Positions 1-11,435 of a DNA stretch of 64,000 nucleotides are shown here, one piece after another. A model generated the notes under the pieces. That model did no database searches, was not told the DNA's origin, and saw only the letters and a list, made by a program, of their open reading frames with translations. How positions within the stretch are numbered: the first letter of the stretch is position 1; every line of letters begins with the position of its first letter. The position numbers and the translations under genes are program-made. The stretch is from positions 29,055,561 through 29,119,560 of the forward strand of contig NC_088775.1 of assembly GCF_954871325.1 (NCBI RefSeq). The letters are read 5' to 3'. The DNA is from Gordionus sp. m RMFG-2023 (lineage: Eukaryota > Nematomorpha > Gordioida > Chordodea > Parachordodidae).

Positions 1-207
1 TACATGTAAACTCTATCAAAGATTAGCTTAGATAGTAATATATTTATCAATAATATTACGCTGTTTATTTCTACAAAAACTACATATATTTACTAATATT
101 ACAATATTTATTTTATGCCAAAAAAACTAAATATATTTACTAATGATATTTATTCGCGAACGCTGTTATAATATTATGATATTGTTTAAATTGCGAATTA
201 TAAATAC

Positions 208-252
208 TCATTATCAAATTGAAATCACTAAATTTCACCACTGCTTCACACC
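208..252. repeat. Detached end of the foldback MITE
   Basis: This short stretch matches the right-hand terminus of the element at 306-945 (GAAATCACTAAATTTCACC followed by a variant of CCACTTCACA) in the same orientation. It lies about 55 bp outside that element. It is either a solo end of a second copy or the scar of an earlier insertion. Confidence 0.6.
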
Positions 253-305
253 CGTTAATAGAATCCAAATCATCCTTTCCCAACATTTCATAGAAATTTT
301 GGGAC

Positions 306-945
306 GTAATGATATTTGTGAAGTAGGGGTGAAATTTAGTGATTTCATTTTATTAATAAATAATCATTATCAAAATAAAGCCATTATATCACTTCTACTA
401 AACAGATCTCCCGCTAATAATACTCCAAATCATCCTCTCCCAACACGAACTCTAATTCAGAGTTTGGGATCCTATACTACAGCCAATCCCCGATCTCCTC
501 CGTCATATGCATGGCCACCAACTTTGCTTCAATATCGTCACCCTCAACGTTTCTATGTATGACGTCCCTTCCCTACCCGATAGGCATTGGGAGCTTCCCA
601 TGTGCTGTCTTTCGCCGATTACATCTCAATTGCTATCACGATCGAGGTAACAAAGGAGAGGGAAGCGGCCCAACACCCTTAGGGTAGGGAAGGGGCGCAA
701 TATATACAATCGTTGAGGATGGCGATACTGAAGCAACATTGTTGGCCACGATGGCGGAGAGGATAGGGGATTGGTTATAGTATATGATCACAAACTCTGA
801 ATTAGAGTTAGTGTTGGGAGAGGATGATATACAGTTTTATTAGCGGGGGAGCTGTGTAGTAGGAGATATAATGTCTTCATTTTGATAATGATTATTATTA
901 AAATGAAATCACTAAATTTCACCCCCACTTCACAAATATTATTAC
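306..945. mobile_element. Foldback MITE with ~270-bp inverted arms
   Basis: The left arm (about 306-580) and the right arm (about 683-945) are reverse complements of each other with scattered mismatches. Both ends read GTAATRATATTTGTGAAG inward, and the arms meet at a GC-richer spacer (about 581-682). Matching blocks include TTGGGAGAGGATGAT near the outside and GGGTAGGGAAGG near the middle. No convincing coding sequence is present, and the open frame on the left arm is a by-product of the repeat. I could not define a target-site duplication. The arms are more GC-rich than the surroundings, which suggests arrival from elsewhere. Confidence 0.8.
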
Positions 946-1802
946 AGCACAAAATTTCTAATATGATTTTTTGCTTTTATATCCATTGAGCTTTGATTAT
1001 GTTATTTCTTTCGCTTTTTATACCCTTACCATTATCCCTGACCATAATATATTGCCACTACTCATGTTTCACAGAATATTCTCACGTACGTTATTTCCCC
1101 ACATTATTTACCACTTTCGTCAGCAACATTTTATATCATACAACTCAATAAAACAGTTTTACAAGGCGCCTAAAAGTTCCTTTACAGATAAAAGATGATG
1201 CCATTTTACGTTTTCACCCGCATTTTCGTTTTGCTACCAGCAACTAATCATTTTCATCTGCGATATCAACCTTTCTTTCTTTTAAACTAAATACAGAATT
1301 GCAATTTTGTCAATTTTATATTAAGCATTTGCCACGCCAAAATCTTGCTTTCTTCACATAGCTGTAGGTACACATCATAAACATCCTTTTGCTTCCATGT
1401 TTATTTTCTATTTCAAAATTTTATTTTATTTTTTACAAGACATTTGATCCTTGGCATACAACAATGAACTTGACCCTTCACTTACTTTTATTCTGGCCGT
1501 CACTTATATCTATCACAATTATTAGTGAACCCAATATTGACCCCTATTGCAGCCGAGACTATTCCTATAAATTGTTTTGGCAACCTATGTCTGTGCCTTC
1601 ACACATCAATCATTCACCCAATAAGGACCCTTTAATACGGGGAAGGGTTACGATAGAATTACGTCATTGAAATTTTGAGTGTTAACCACATAGTCGTATT
1701 CATTTTTAGACATCAGGAGTATCATCATTAGATGAAGGAAGGGTTCAGTGGACACTGTATTTTTCTCCCGAATGCCTATTTGCTTTAGCTTTCAAATGTT
1801 CT
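946..1802. other. AT-rich intergenic stretch
   Basis: This holds two short open frames (971-1198 and 1389-1670) with no recognisable motif, and no repeat that I can match elsewhere in the window. I see no gene here. Confidence 0.5.
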
Positions 1803-4477
1803 TAGAGGTTTGCAAAATAATTTTTCACAGCCCTAGTCCGGCCCGAGAACACATTTTTTAGTCGAACCCGATCCGAGGCCGAATAAAATTTTACAATTTG
1901 AGTTTGAATATTATAATAACCAAAAAAATTTTATGTGTATTTATTCATCGCCAACCTAAATAAAAGTTTATTTGACGGCCATAATCTAATCAAGATATAT
2001 GTTAAGTTATTTTATTTAATTTGTAAAAAATATTATAAAAAAGTTAAAATACAATCGAATTTAAAAATTATTGCGATTATATTAAAAACAATAAGCATGA
2101 TTTATGTCGAATATAGATGATATTATAGTTAATATAAAGACTAAAAAATATAATAATGAACATATTATAATGAAATATCAATATCATTATCAAAATTAAC
2201 ACAAGCGTTTAATTGTAATATATAAATAATGAGGAGTCCAGTTTATCTGGCTTTAAAAAACCTTTTCTTTTTAAAGGCCCTGCCAGCAGCTGCAAACGCT
2301 CTTTCGCTGCTGGCCGACGAAGCAGGGATAGCTAGGAATTTAAGAGCTAAAATACTTAAATTTGGAAAGTCATTAAAGTTTGTCTTCCATCAATTTAAAA
2401 TATTATCATCTTCAATGTATAATTTAGCATCTAGGTATTTTTGAAGTTCGTTAACTTCAACGCTAGCATCAGAAAACACATTGTCAGCCTCTCATAGAGA
2501 GAAATCCAAAAACTATCTCAGTATTTTCATAAGAAAAACAATATTCATAATATAATTATAATAATTTTAAAAGATATATATTTATTTTATTATTTTTTAA
2601 TTAATTTTATTATTAATCTAGAACCTTTATTTACTACTCTATGAGTTGAGTAGGAGCTAGATGGTGAGTTGGTATTTATTGATTTTTGCCCAATCATATC
2701 TCTGTTCATCTTCTCTGCACTAATCAATGTGTTAATATGTTGGCACAAATCTTTATAATGTTCTCGAAATAAAATTTTCATATTCCGAAATTTTGGGCAC
2801 AAAGATGTCGAAATTTGGATATATCTATTTGAAATTTTTCCACAATTATTTCCCGACATCTTTACGATAGCAGGTTAAGCTGCGAGTTTATTTTTGGATG
2901 AGCTAAAAAACTCAATATTTTGTGATAACTCAATATAACTTTGGGAATGGTGGGTTTTAAATCACTCGCAATTTTAAAAGACGTCAGAAACTTGAAAAGG
3001 TCTCTTATCATTTCAAAATCTATATTTTCGAACCTAATCGACTTTTCTCTAGAACTGGGAATCTCCAATATTTCATTGAATTGATTAAAAATCGATTCAA
3101 TCATCTTTAGTCTGCTATTCCATCCAGTCTCAACACACAAATGTATGATTTTCAAATGCCTTAATCATATTAGCTCCTTGGTCTGTAATGAATGGTATTT
3201 CAGATAAAAAAATACATTGATTTTTATAATTATTTTTAATGAAATCATTACCTAATAAGGTGATTTCTAATAATTTCCTTTTTAATATTTTTACCCGTCT
3301 TTTTTTCTTCTTCAAACTTGCATATAAACAATACTAATTTATTGAGTTTCCAGGAATCGTTAGAAATGAATAGTAAGAGTTACACAGGATACTTTCTTAT
3401 AATCATCAGCCCAAAGGTCTGTGGTGGCTATAAAATTTTTTAAATTTTCATATATTTGTTACCAGCACATCGACCCTTTTTCATATATACGTTTATTTTC
3501 GGAATTAATTTATTGCGTATACCATCAGCAATGTCTATTAAATTTCTATAAATTATCGTGGGATTTGATGCTTTTAACATCAATATTTCCATATATTTGA
3601 GCCAATTTTGGCAAAATATTGGCAACAATCCACAAAGCCTTCCACATGAATTGTATCAAATGATCTCAAAACTCGTCCACAAAACATGGTTTAGCACCTT
3701 TGTATTTTTCATTTGGTACAACTTTTGAGTTTTTTGGGATCGTACCAAAAGGGCTATCAATTGTTAATTGAGTCTTTTTACTCTCTATTCTAAATACACA
3801 TTTATGCCTTTTTAGTTGATTTGTGCCTAAAATTTACTAATAATATATATTTTGTGTATAAATATACTAAACCTGTTGTTATAAAATTATAAACATATAT
3901 ATATGCAAAAATTGCAACTTACATAATTAAGTTTTTCTTTATTTTCATCATATACAAATGAAAACTTTTTCCAGACCTCAGATTTGCCATTGGCATTTTC
4001 CCTTACTTCCTATTCATTGCTCTTAATCTTTTCATTAATTTTTCTTAATTTGGCCCATTGAAATAATTATTTTACTATAAAAATATGAGGCTATTTAATT
4101 AAATAGATATTAGTAAAATAATTTTATCTAACTTGGTAGAATATGATGAAAATAAAGTATGCAATAATATCGTTTGACTATGCAATGTACTAAAATATAA
4201 TCACATAAAATAGTTTGGTATAGGGTTGTTATGTAAATTATAAAATAATAATTAAAAATGACATGTTATACTGATTGACATTTTTAGGATAAAATGTGAT
4301 AAATAAAAAATGATATGGTTTTATAGTTGACTGAATTATAATGATTATTTAAGATATTTATTTGTCTAGTCGGGTTTCGGGTCGGACAGCTCTTACCGAG
4401 CCCGAACCAGAATTTTTTTATGTCCAAACCCGAGCCTGGCTCAGGTCAGGCTACGGACAACCCATGCTTACAACTTA
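1803..4477 (-). mobile_element. hAT-A1, decayed hAT DNA transposon
   Basis: The left end TAGAGGTTTGCAAAATAAT and the right end (reverse complement TAAGTTGTAAGCATGGG) are diverged versions of the ends of the better preserved copy at 60847-62869 (TAGAGAACTGCA). Subterminal GC-rich tracts of the CCCGAGCCCG type lie inside both ends (1832-1885 and 4372-4452), and the inner sequence matches the other copy over long stretches. A transposase relic is read on the minus strand. This copy keeps about 1.25 kb of transposase that the other copy lacks. No 8-bp target duplication is visible, as expected if the flanks have drifted. Confidence 0.8.
2230..4040 (-). pseudogene. hAT transposase relic (BED finger to hATC)
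   Basis: Reading right to left on the minus strand, the order is that of a hAT transposase. A BED-finger-like start has VWKKFSFVYDENKEK with a following C..C pair (about 3960-4030). Then come a TTDLWADDYKKVS block (about 3390-3430), FITDQGANMIKAFENHTF (about 3130-3200) and CVETGWNSRLKMIESI (about 3100-3140). The C-terminal dimerisation motif IPASSASSERAFAAAG is at about 2274-2335. These match the usual Tt-lW, vTDnaaNm, TRWNS and P.ssa.sERvFS signatures. The longest open pieces are 2862-3155, 3130-3315, 3440-3628 and 2590-2859, in different frames. Several frameshifts and stops separate them, so it cannot make a working transposase. A gap between the finger and the next block could be an intron. 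Confidence 0.8.
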
Positions 4478-6659
4478 TTTACCGGATGCCTTTCTGCAGT
4501 AAATCAATTGAATGTTAACACTTCTTATAAATGGTTGATTTTTTTTTGTCTTGCTTAATATGATGAAGTAAATCCTCTCTAATACGATTAATTTATTTTT
4601 ACATATAGGTATACTTTACATATTTTACAATTCCGACCTGGAAAAATGCCACGAATGGAAAGGACATTTCAACGAAATCTACAAAAATCAGAAAAATTAA
4701 ATGACTAAAATATTTAATATTTTCATTTTTTAAAAATAATATAAAAAAATGTGAAATTATTAATTGAAATACAACTAACTGAATACAAAATAATCTTATT
4801 TAACCTTTTTTAATCCAAAAACCCTTGTATTTAAAGTTCCTATACTCTCCCCTAAACGTCCATAGCCAATATTTTTAAACGTTACTTTTAAACAATTGTT
4901 TTTTTAAGATAAAATTAGCTTTGGACATGTAGAATTATAAAAATTAAAAGATCACAAAATGTTTATAATTTGAACTTAATATGTATTTAATAAATCGTTT
5001 TCTTTTATTGTTGTTTTTTTTAAAAAAGCCGAAATTCATTGTATATTGTTTCGTATTAATATTAAACACCTACTAATTTTTTTTTGGATACATTTAATGT
5101 CTAAAAACATTCGTATGTTTTTTTACAATCATTTCAAGTGTGCTATATTTTTAAAATGATTTTAACCTACTGCTAATGATATTTAAATAAGTCTACAATA
5201 TTTATGAAGTGCAAATATTTAATATTATTATGGAATCACATGTAATAATAATTTAATAATATATTTTAAACATATTTTTGAAAACTATTTGTTACATTAC
5301 AAAACGAGGAATGGTGATGTTTTATTTTGTTAATCCATGTTACATTTTACATAATTATTAACCCGCCTTTACCGATTTATAGTAATATAATAAATATATT
5401 TATTTCACTCTGACTTATTGGGTAATAAATATGATCAGCACTTATATTTTGTTTATTTGGTTACCACTTGTATCCTTTGTTTTTTAAAATAAATAATAGG
5501 TTAGCAAAGCTTATGAACGATATTCCTATAATATAGGTTTAAAAGGGAATATACTTCTGGAATTTAGCTTGATAATTTAAAAAATTATAGTAAGTAATTT
5601 TTAACACATCTAAAGGTGTTTTATTTACGTGACTTGTGTTTGTTGGATAAACAGTAAACACAATTCTGGTATTTTATTGGAAATTTTTTATATACATTTA
5701 ATCAGCCAAGTATATTTTATTCCTGATCATTGAGTGTATTTTTAATAATTTTTTTTTAAAGTAAAAAAATCTGATTTTTTAAATATTTTCTCGAATAAAA
5801 AGAAAAATTGGATTTTATATGACTAACGTTTTAAACGTGGGGATTTACGAATAAAATGTATATATAACATCTTAATTATATGATTATAAATATTAAAGGG
5901 GAATGCTTTCATAATTTTATACGAATACACGAAAAAAAATTTTTTTAAAATCTTTACAAACAAAAGAAATTCAAATTTACAATTTGAAAAAATAAATCTC
6001 ATTATGTTGTTAAATGGCTCGTGAGTCGATTTTTTTATCCAGAAAAATATTACGCCTGAAGATTTTGCTCATATATGGCACAAAGGTTTGAACATCTATT
6101 AGCAAAATCTCGCTCGATCTTACGTTATTGGAATTTTATAGGATATATTTTGAAGGTTTTTCAAAATTATAAATGAAATATAATAGTTTTAATTATGAAT
6201 ATGATATAATAATCGTCATTTTTAAAGATACAACATTCATTTTAATAATAATAAGTCTATGTTTATAATGATTTGAATTAAATATTTCATATACTTATGA
6301 ATTATTTTTATTTATTTAATACGTATATAAAAATATAAATTGCAAGATATAAAATTTTTCAAATAGATATAAAATAAAAATAATTAACTTTTGTTTAAAA
6401 ATTCGTATATAAATGTATATGTTAGCGTCAATGTGCTATTTTCGGCATTGTACACATTGCCTAAATAACCAAGCAATGTATTCTTTTTTTACAAATTAAT
6501 AAATTTATTTAATATTAATTTATAAATTTATTTTTATAATTTATAGATTTTGTTAGATATATTTTATAAATAATATTTTTAAGATTGTTAAGGTTTTTTG
6601 ATCTTTTAGTATTTTTTTAAATATTGGACGGTTAAAGTTTATTTATCTTACTAGCTAAT
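4478..6659. other. AT-rich stretch without recognisable genes
   Basis: Long AT-rich DNA with homopolymer tracts. At about 6415-6480 there is a piece resembling the TGTTAGCGGCAATGTG repeat that is clearer at 49378-49500 and 45160-45235 (inverted). Apart from that I see no gene, RNA gene or structured repeat. Confidence 0.5.
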
Positions 6660-7902
6660 AACCCGTCAAGAATGACGGGGTTGAGGGGTAATTAGTTTGT
6701 GTATATGGTACATACAGATACAGATTCTTTGTGAAGAAATGAATCTTAGATGCAGATACTAGTATGATTTTCTAAAATAAACTATTTAAATTAATTCTTT
6801 TTTAAATCAAATTTATTATTATTTCTTTATATCTAAAAACATAGTATATATATATATAAAAAAGTTAATTTGAACATATTAAACAATCAACTTAAATAAT
6901 ATAAGATATTCAAATGATATAACGTTAATATATTTTAAAAATAAATAATATTCAAATAAGACTAATCAACATTTTCAAAAAGATATTTTAAATACAAGAT
7001 ACTTTTAAATTATCATTATCAATTAAATTATAGCTTATAAAATACAATTTTTACTATTTATTTGTGAAGAACATAACATACACATATAAGAATGAATTTA
7101 CAATAATTAATAAAACACTTAATGATGAGTTAATTATAATAATCAGGCATTTTAATATTAGTATTAGCCCATTCTTAGCATAGATTAAGAAGGGAGACTA
7201 GTATTTTTAATGTGAGTTGAAATTTTAATTTGTAAAAGAGTATTTAAAATACATTCATAATAAGATAATCAAATTTTTCAAATAATTTATCATTAGACCT
7301 TTGTCGTTTCGGCGTACTTAATTGTACCAAAACTTAATAACCTTTCAATTGGAGCTGATGAAGGTATTGCAGTATTATATGTATTAAAAATTTCCATAAT
7401 AGAAGGATAATAATTAAGAATTTATAATATATTTCGACTTAATATAATTTAAAATCTCCAGCCAATGTTGTTTGTATTATTGAACTCAGCACCATTTGTT
7501 TTACCAAAAGGAAAATGATAATCATTCTCTTTATTAGATGCTAATCTATTGGTTTTATAGTTTGAGCTTTATTATTTACTCTGGTTCTTCATTTAGGACT
7601 TTTTTTATTAATATATTTTGAAATTATTTATTTTATTATCCGACTCAATCCATAAGTTCTTAAAATATGGATGTGATATTGATGTCAAGAAAGCCACATT
7701 ATATTCAAATCATAGGAAAATATTTTCTTAAAATCTTTTACCCATACAATCTTGGGCAGCTTTTAAAGGTAGACAATATTGTAAACTTATATTTTAGATA
7801 ACCTATGCCCCTTTTAACTACACATAAATAATATAATATAATAGGTTTAACAAAATTTGTGTTTAACCCTTTATCATATTTTTGATTATACAGATTTTAC
7901 AT
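6660..7902. other. AT-rich stretch with a short hairpin
   Basis: It begins with a small hairpin, CCCGTCAAGAATGACGGGG (about 6662-6680). The words ACAGATACAGATTCTTT at about 6716 also occur at 62158-62174, close to the repeat shared between 7903-8203 and 62258-62556. No reading frame of interest was found. It may be the body of a decayed non-autonomous element, but I cannot place its ends. Confidence 0.35.
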
Positions 7903-8203
7903 TTAGCCTGTAAATTGTCTTTTTTAACTTTTATTTAAAAAAAGTTCCATATAAAATTTTAAGATTATATGATTCAGGGGAACTTATTTCTATAATTTAA
8001 ATTTCACTACCAAAAGTGTTAATCATCCTAACATTAAAAATATTATATAAAATTGGTAATGATATTCTATAGAGTTACATTTATATATAAAATATAATCT
8101 ATACATATTTTGTTTTGGTGTTGTTATTTTTATCTTTCTACCTTAATATGATTTGTAAATTTTCCAGATAATTTTGGCAGTCAATATATTAAAATATGGC
8201 GGG
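7903..8203 (-). repeat. ~300-bp dispersed repeat, copy 1
   Basis: The reverse complement of this segment matches 62258-62556 over its whole length with scattered differences. Shared words include TTCAGGGGAACTTATTTCTA, here on the plus strand and there as the complement. The other copy lies inside hAT-A2 and is absent from the matching part of hAT-A1, so the family is mobile or is part of a mobile element. No terminal inverted repeat or coding sequence was seen. Confidence 0.65.
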
Positions 8204-8869
8204 AAAAAATCAAGAAATTAGTGGTTCGAATCTCGTTAATGTACAAAAAATTTTTTTTAAATACTTTCTTTTTTTTTGAAAAAAAAATTTAAAATTAGAG
8301 GTATATCTCCTTCGATTTATTTAACATTACGATGATAGGAAAGTTGATGGAAAAAATTAAGATTAAGATTATACGAAAACGTTCATTTCTTGATTACGGC
8401 GATTATATATATTAGATAAATATATTTTTTGAGATTTATCTTTTGAGATTATTATATCGATTAAAGTTTAAAAACAATAATGAATTTTATTTGTAATTCT
8501 TTTGTATATATAAACTTTTATATAATTATCAAATTTAACTTCTAATAATATGCAATTAACCTCGATAATATGATATTAAATGTAGGAAAGTTATAATATT
8601 GTTACAAATATAATATTCAAATTATAACCTTTTAAAAATATATTAATAACATATCTTATTTCCCACCAAGTTAAGATCTTCTATCAATCTTGTTTACCAA
8701 GTTCAAGTTCATCTATTTGTTTCTACTGTTTTATCATCTCCTAACTTTATAATGTAATTTGTTTTTAGTACGTTTTTTTTCTCCTTCTTCCCTTTTCCAG
8801 GATTGACTGCAATCCCTGGAAGATTTCTTATATTTCACTGTTTTATTTTAGCTTGTTATTCTATCATCA
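8204..8869. other. AT-rich stretch with a ~40-bp dispersed word
   Basis: ACAAATATAATATTCAAATT followed by ATAACCTTTTAAAA (about 8602-8638) recurs at about 26262-26296. The segment otherwise holds only AT-rich sequence. A GGTTCGAATC word at 8223 is discussed under rejected items. Confidence 0.4.
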
Positions 8870-9622
8870 TTTTTCTCTGGTTTTGCGATAAAGCATCTGC
8901 AATTATATTATTAGGGCCATTCTTGTACATTATATCATAATCATATGCAGAAAATTTGTCAACATAATAATCTTTGGTTTGTTAACGAGCTTAAATATCT
9001 GTTATCACCATATAAGGTTTGTGGTCCGTTCGTATTTTAAATTTTCGCCCATACAAATAGTTATGAAATTTTTCTACGCCGTTTATTATTGCTTTGGATT
9101 CTTTGAATTCTTCAAACGTTGGTAGAATGTGATAGTCTGAAATTTACGTTCCACTATCATTGGAGTACTCCAGGTTACTCTTGTTGTTGATGGATCTATT
9201 TTCTTTATTATGTTATTTTCTTCCAAACGTTTCAGTTCATTTTCAATTTCTACTTTTAAAGGCAACGGTACTCTTCTAACTGGTAGTGCAATTGGTTTTG
9301 TATTTTCTTCCAATTTTAGTTTGGTTCGACATTTTTTATTAATCCTAATTTATTATCAAATACCGTAGCGAATTCTTTATATAGTTTGTCAATATTCACG
9401 TTACCATTATCATTATTATTATATTTATTGTTGATCATATTGATTTTTACATTTGTGGCGATAGACCAAATTCTATAGTCTATGGAAGTCCAAATAGTGC
9501 TGCATCATTTGTTTTTATAACTAATAACGGAAGCCATTTTATTTTATCATCTAATTGCACTTTTATAAACTTCGCCCATAATTTTTATTGTATTGTTTCC
9601 ATATGTAGTTGGAGTTCTAGCA
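8870..9622 (-). mobile_element. Gypsy-3 relic, pol part
   Basis: An old Ty3/Gypsy copy on the minus strand. About 9086-9313 carries the start of the reverse transcriptase (PVRRVPLPLKVEIENELKRL, then NIIKKIDP). About 8880-9090 carries an RNase H piece (FKIRTDHKP and later NIIADALSQ). A stretch near 9450-9600 resembles the end of a retroviral-type protease. Its upstream part lies at 24536-24960, and the two are separated by the hAT-D insertion. It is clearly broken in several places, is short for the family and shows no LTRs, so it is the oldest layer of this nest. Confidence 0.75.
9615..9622. repeat. Left 8-bp target duplication of hAT-D (AGTTCTAG)
   Basis: AGTTCTAG directly precedes the terminus CAGGAGCGTACGCAGG. 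Its partner AGCTCTAG follows the other terminus at 24536-24543 and differs at one base. Eight base pairs is the standard hAT target duplication. Confidence 0.8.
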
Positions 9623-10024
9623 GGAGCGTACGCAGGAATTTGGTCTGGAGGGGGGGGGGGAGATAATAAATTTTTTTAAGAAATATTATTGTTATTTAAA
9701 AATATCAAGCATACAAGCATAAATTTATTAGAACTAATAACTATTTCTAATACACAATTTTAAATTATATGAATTATAAAAAAATTATATATATAAACCG
9801 GCTCATAAAAAACTATAAAATAAATGTGAATTAAAAAAATATAAAGTGAATATAACCACCATATGAATCACTTAAATGACCTAAAATAGAAATTTGAATT
9901 TTTTAACCTTTAAAATTTATATATATAGTATAAAAAATTTAGATATTGGAAGTATAAATATTAATACACAAAAAGTTTCTTAAGAATAATTGTATTTTGT
10001 ATTATATTTACAAAGTAAAATCCA

Positions 10025-10155
10025 ATCTTCGTTGATTGAGCCAATTTTTCAATTACTCATCCTTGCTTGGCGTCAAATGCCTATAAATATTTAAAAGATC
10101 CAAACCATTCAATCCACTTTTAGAAGTTGTACTTCTTAGGTATGTTTTTCAGACT
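10025..10155 (-). pseudogene. hAT-D transposase, C-terminal end
   Basis: On the minus strand this reads SGLNGLDLLNIYRHLTPS followed shortly by NQRRLDF. That matches the usual end of the zinc-finger (TTF/ZMYM-like) hAT transposases (GLALLsIHRDi...RRLDF). It lies on the expected side of Gypsy-1, downstream of the pieces at 23690-24220. Only the last few dozen residues remain. Confidence 0.6.
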
Positions 10156-10157
10156 GC

Positions 10158-10480
10158 AGGTCCAGTTCCCCGGCCGGATCATATTTTAATTTTTTGAATA
10201 TACCCGAGTCGGGCCCAAATTTTTTTAAAAAAAACATCCAAGCGAGGCCTGAAAATTTTTAAAACGGGCCCGGCTATATATTTTAAAACCAAATATTTGA
10301 AATTAGCTATAAAAATCAAAAATAAATATAATTTATTTAAAAATATCCTTGCCGGACCTGAAAATTTTATTTTAAAAAAAGCCAGGCCGGGCCGAAAAAA
10401 TTTTGAAAAAAATTCCGGGCCGTGCCCTGCAAATGGTACCTCGGCATGGCTCTGTTATTTCTTAAAAAAGAGAATGTTCT
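10158..10480. repeat. GC-punctuated MITE-like segment
   Basis: It starts near CTGCAGGTCCAGTTCCCC and ends near GGGCCGTGCCCTGCAAATGG. Between them lie repeated CCGGGCC / GGCCCGG words (10197, 10262, 10352, 10390, 10420) in AT-rich DNA. The outer CTGCAGG and CCCTGCA words are roughly inverted, as in a small non-autonomous hAT. The family is not established. The last five bases before 10481 are GTTCT, the left target duplication of Gypsy-1. Confidence 0.4.
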
Positions 10481-10796
10481 TAACAAAATTAAGACTTTAC
10501 TTGAAACCTAATCTTATTGTTTTACGGCTAACTCAAAATTCACACAACCTTTTTCTATAACTCAATTTATTTTTTCTACGAAGAACAAAGTAATAATTTA
10601 TTATCCATAATTTATATATAAAAAAAATAAATTTTCTTCCCAAAAAAATAATAATAATCTTTTTTATAATTTTTAAAAAAAAAATCCAAAAAAAATATAT
10701 AACGTGTCTTATTATTATAATTATTAACCAATCAACCTTATTTTCATCGGTTGATTGGCATTACGCATAAAAATGTATAAATATAAAAATACGACA
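10481..10796 (-). repeat. Gypsy-1 3' LTR
   Basis: This matches 22829-23080. It contains an inverted pair, CCAATCAACC ... GGTTGATTGG (about 10729-10760), that the other LTR lacks. The same pair is conserved in the solo LTR at 48869-49238. The bases just inside (AAAGGGGTGGCA on the minus strand) form a short purine tract of polypurine-tract type. Confidence 0.9.
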
Positions 10797-10934
10797 TGCC
10801 ACCCCTTTATGGGATCAGGGCATGTCGGTAAACCAAAAATTAAATTTTTACATGTATCTATTTATATTTGCGAAAAAAAAATTAACGTTCATGCTTACAT
10901 TAATGTTACACGAATATTCCCATCCATAGTCACC

Positions 10935-11435
10935 TTAGGCCGACATGGGATTGCCCCAAAAATCATCTGCGCTGGTCGTCGGTAGAACACCAGTGGCTAT
11001 AGTGGCCACAGCTCTCTGCAACACATCTCCTTCTCTATGTCCGCGAGATTCCCCCAATTGCTGCGCCCCATCATTATAATTTTGTCTTTTCGGAGGACGT
11101 CTATCAGTAGGTATGGCCGGTCCTCTAAGAACGGAAGTTGTCGGCTGCCCCAAATTCATCTCATTATATATCCTCTTTTGTCCCTCATATGGCTGTACCC
11201 GCGGATTCTCCGATAACACACCCATAGGTACACGATCCCTGGGTAGTTGCGTGCATTGATGTCTAAGATGACCCTGGCCCTGACAATTATAACATTTTTT
11301 CCGTCTAATCCCATATGTCGGTGGCTGATTTTTATTCCGGCGTCCTTCTCCCAGGGTCATACCATCATGCTTCTTGATTAACGTGACCTGGAGATAAAAA
11401 TCTCCAAGGTCCACGAATCGGGAGGTTATCTCCAT
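10935..11435 (-). CDS. Gypsy-1 extra 3' ORF with zinc knuckle
   Basis: A 166-residue frame lies between integrase and the 3' LTR, where many LTR elements carry an envelope or nothing. It holds one CCHC knuckle, CYNCQGQGHLRHQC (about residues 48-61), in a basic context (GIRRKKC). A proline/arginine-rich tail follows, with RRPPKRQNY. I see no signal peptide or membrane segment, so it is not envelope-like. The knuckle implies RNA or single-stranded DNA binding. It is richer in GC than the DNA around it. It could be a true accessory ORF or a piece of a second element's gag that was picked up. Both ordinary gag knuckles of this element are present at the 5' end, so this one is additional. Confidence 0.6.
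   Translation of the reverse strand: MEITSRFVDLGDFYLQVTLIKKHDGMTLGEGRRNKNQPPTYGIRRKKCYNCQGQGHLRHQCTQLPRDRVPMGVLSENPRVQPYEGQKRIYNEMNLGQPTTSVLRGPAIPTDRRPPKRQNYNDGAQQLGESRGHREGDVLQRAVATIATGVLPTTSADDFWGNPMSA

Noticed and set aside
1389-1670. Antisense reading with KQFIGIVSAAIGVNIGF, resembling a viral fusion peptide
   Set aside because: It is a short hydrophobic match with stops on both sides and no other envelope feature, so chance is more likely.
8205-8245. GGTTCGAATC, a tRNA B-box-like word, possible tRNA gene or SINE
   Set aside because: The flanking bases do not form a T-arm stem, no matching A box lies at the right distance, and no cloverleaf can be drawn.
10297-10560. 87-residue frame over the GC-punctuated segment
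   Set aside because: It crosses the Gypsy-1 LTR boundary and the target duplication, so it cannot be an ancestral gene.
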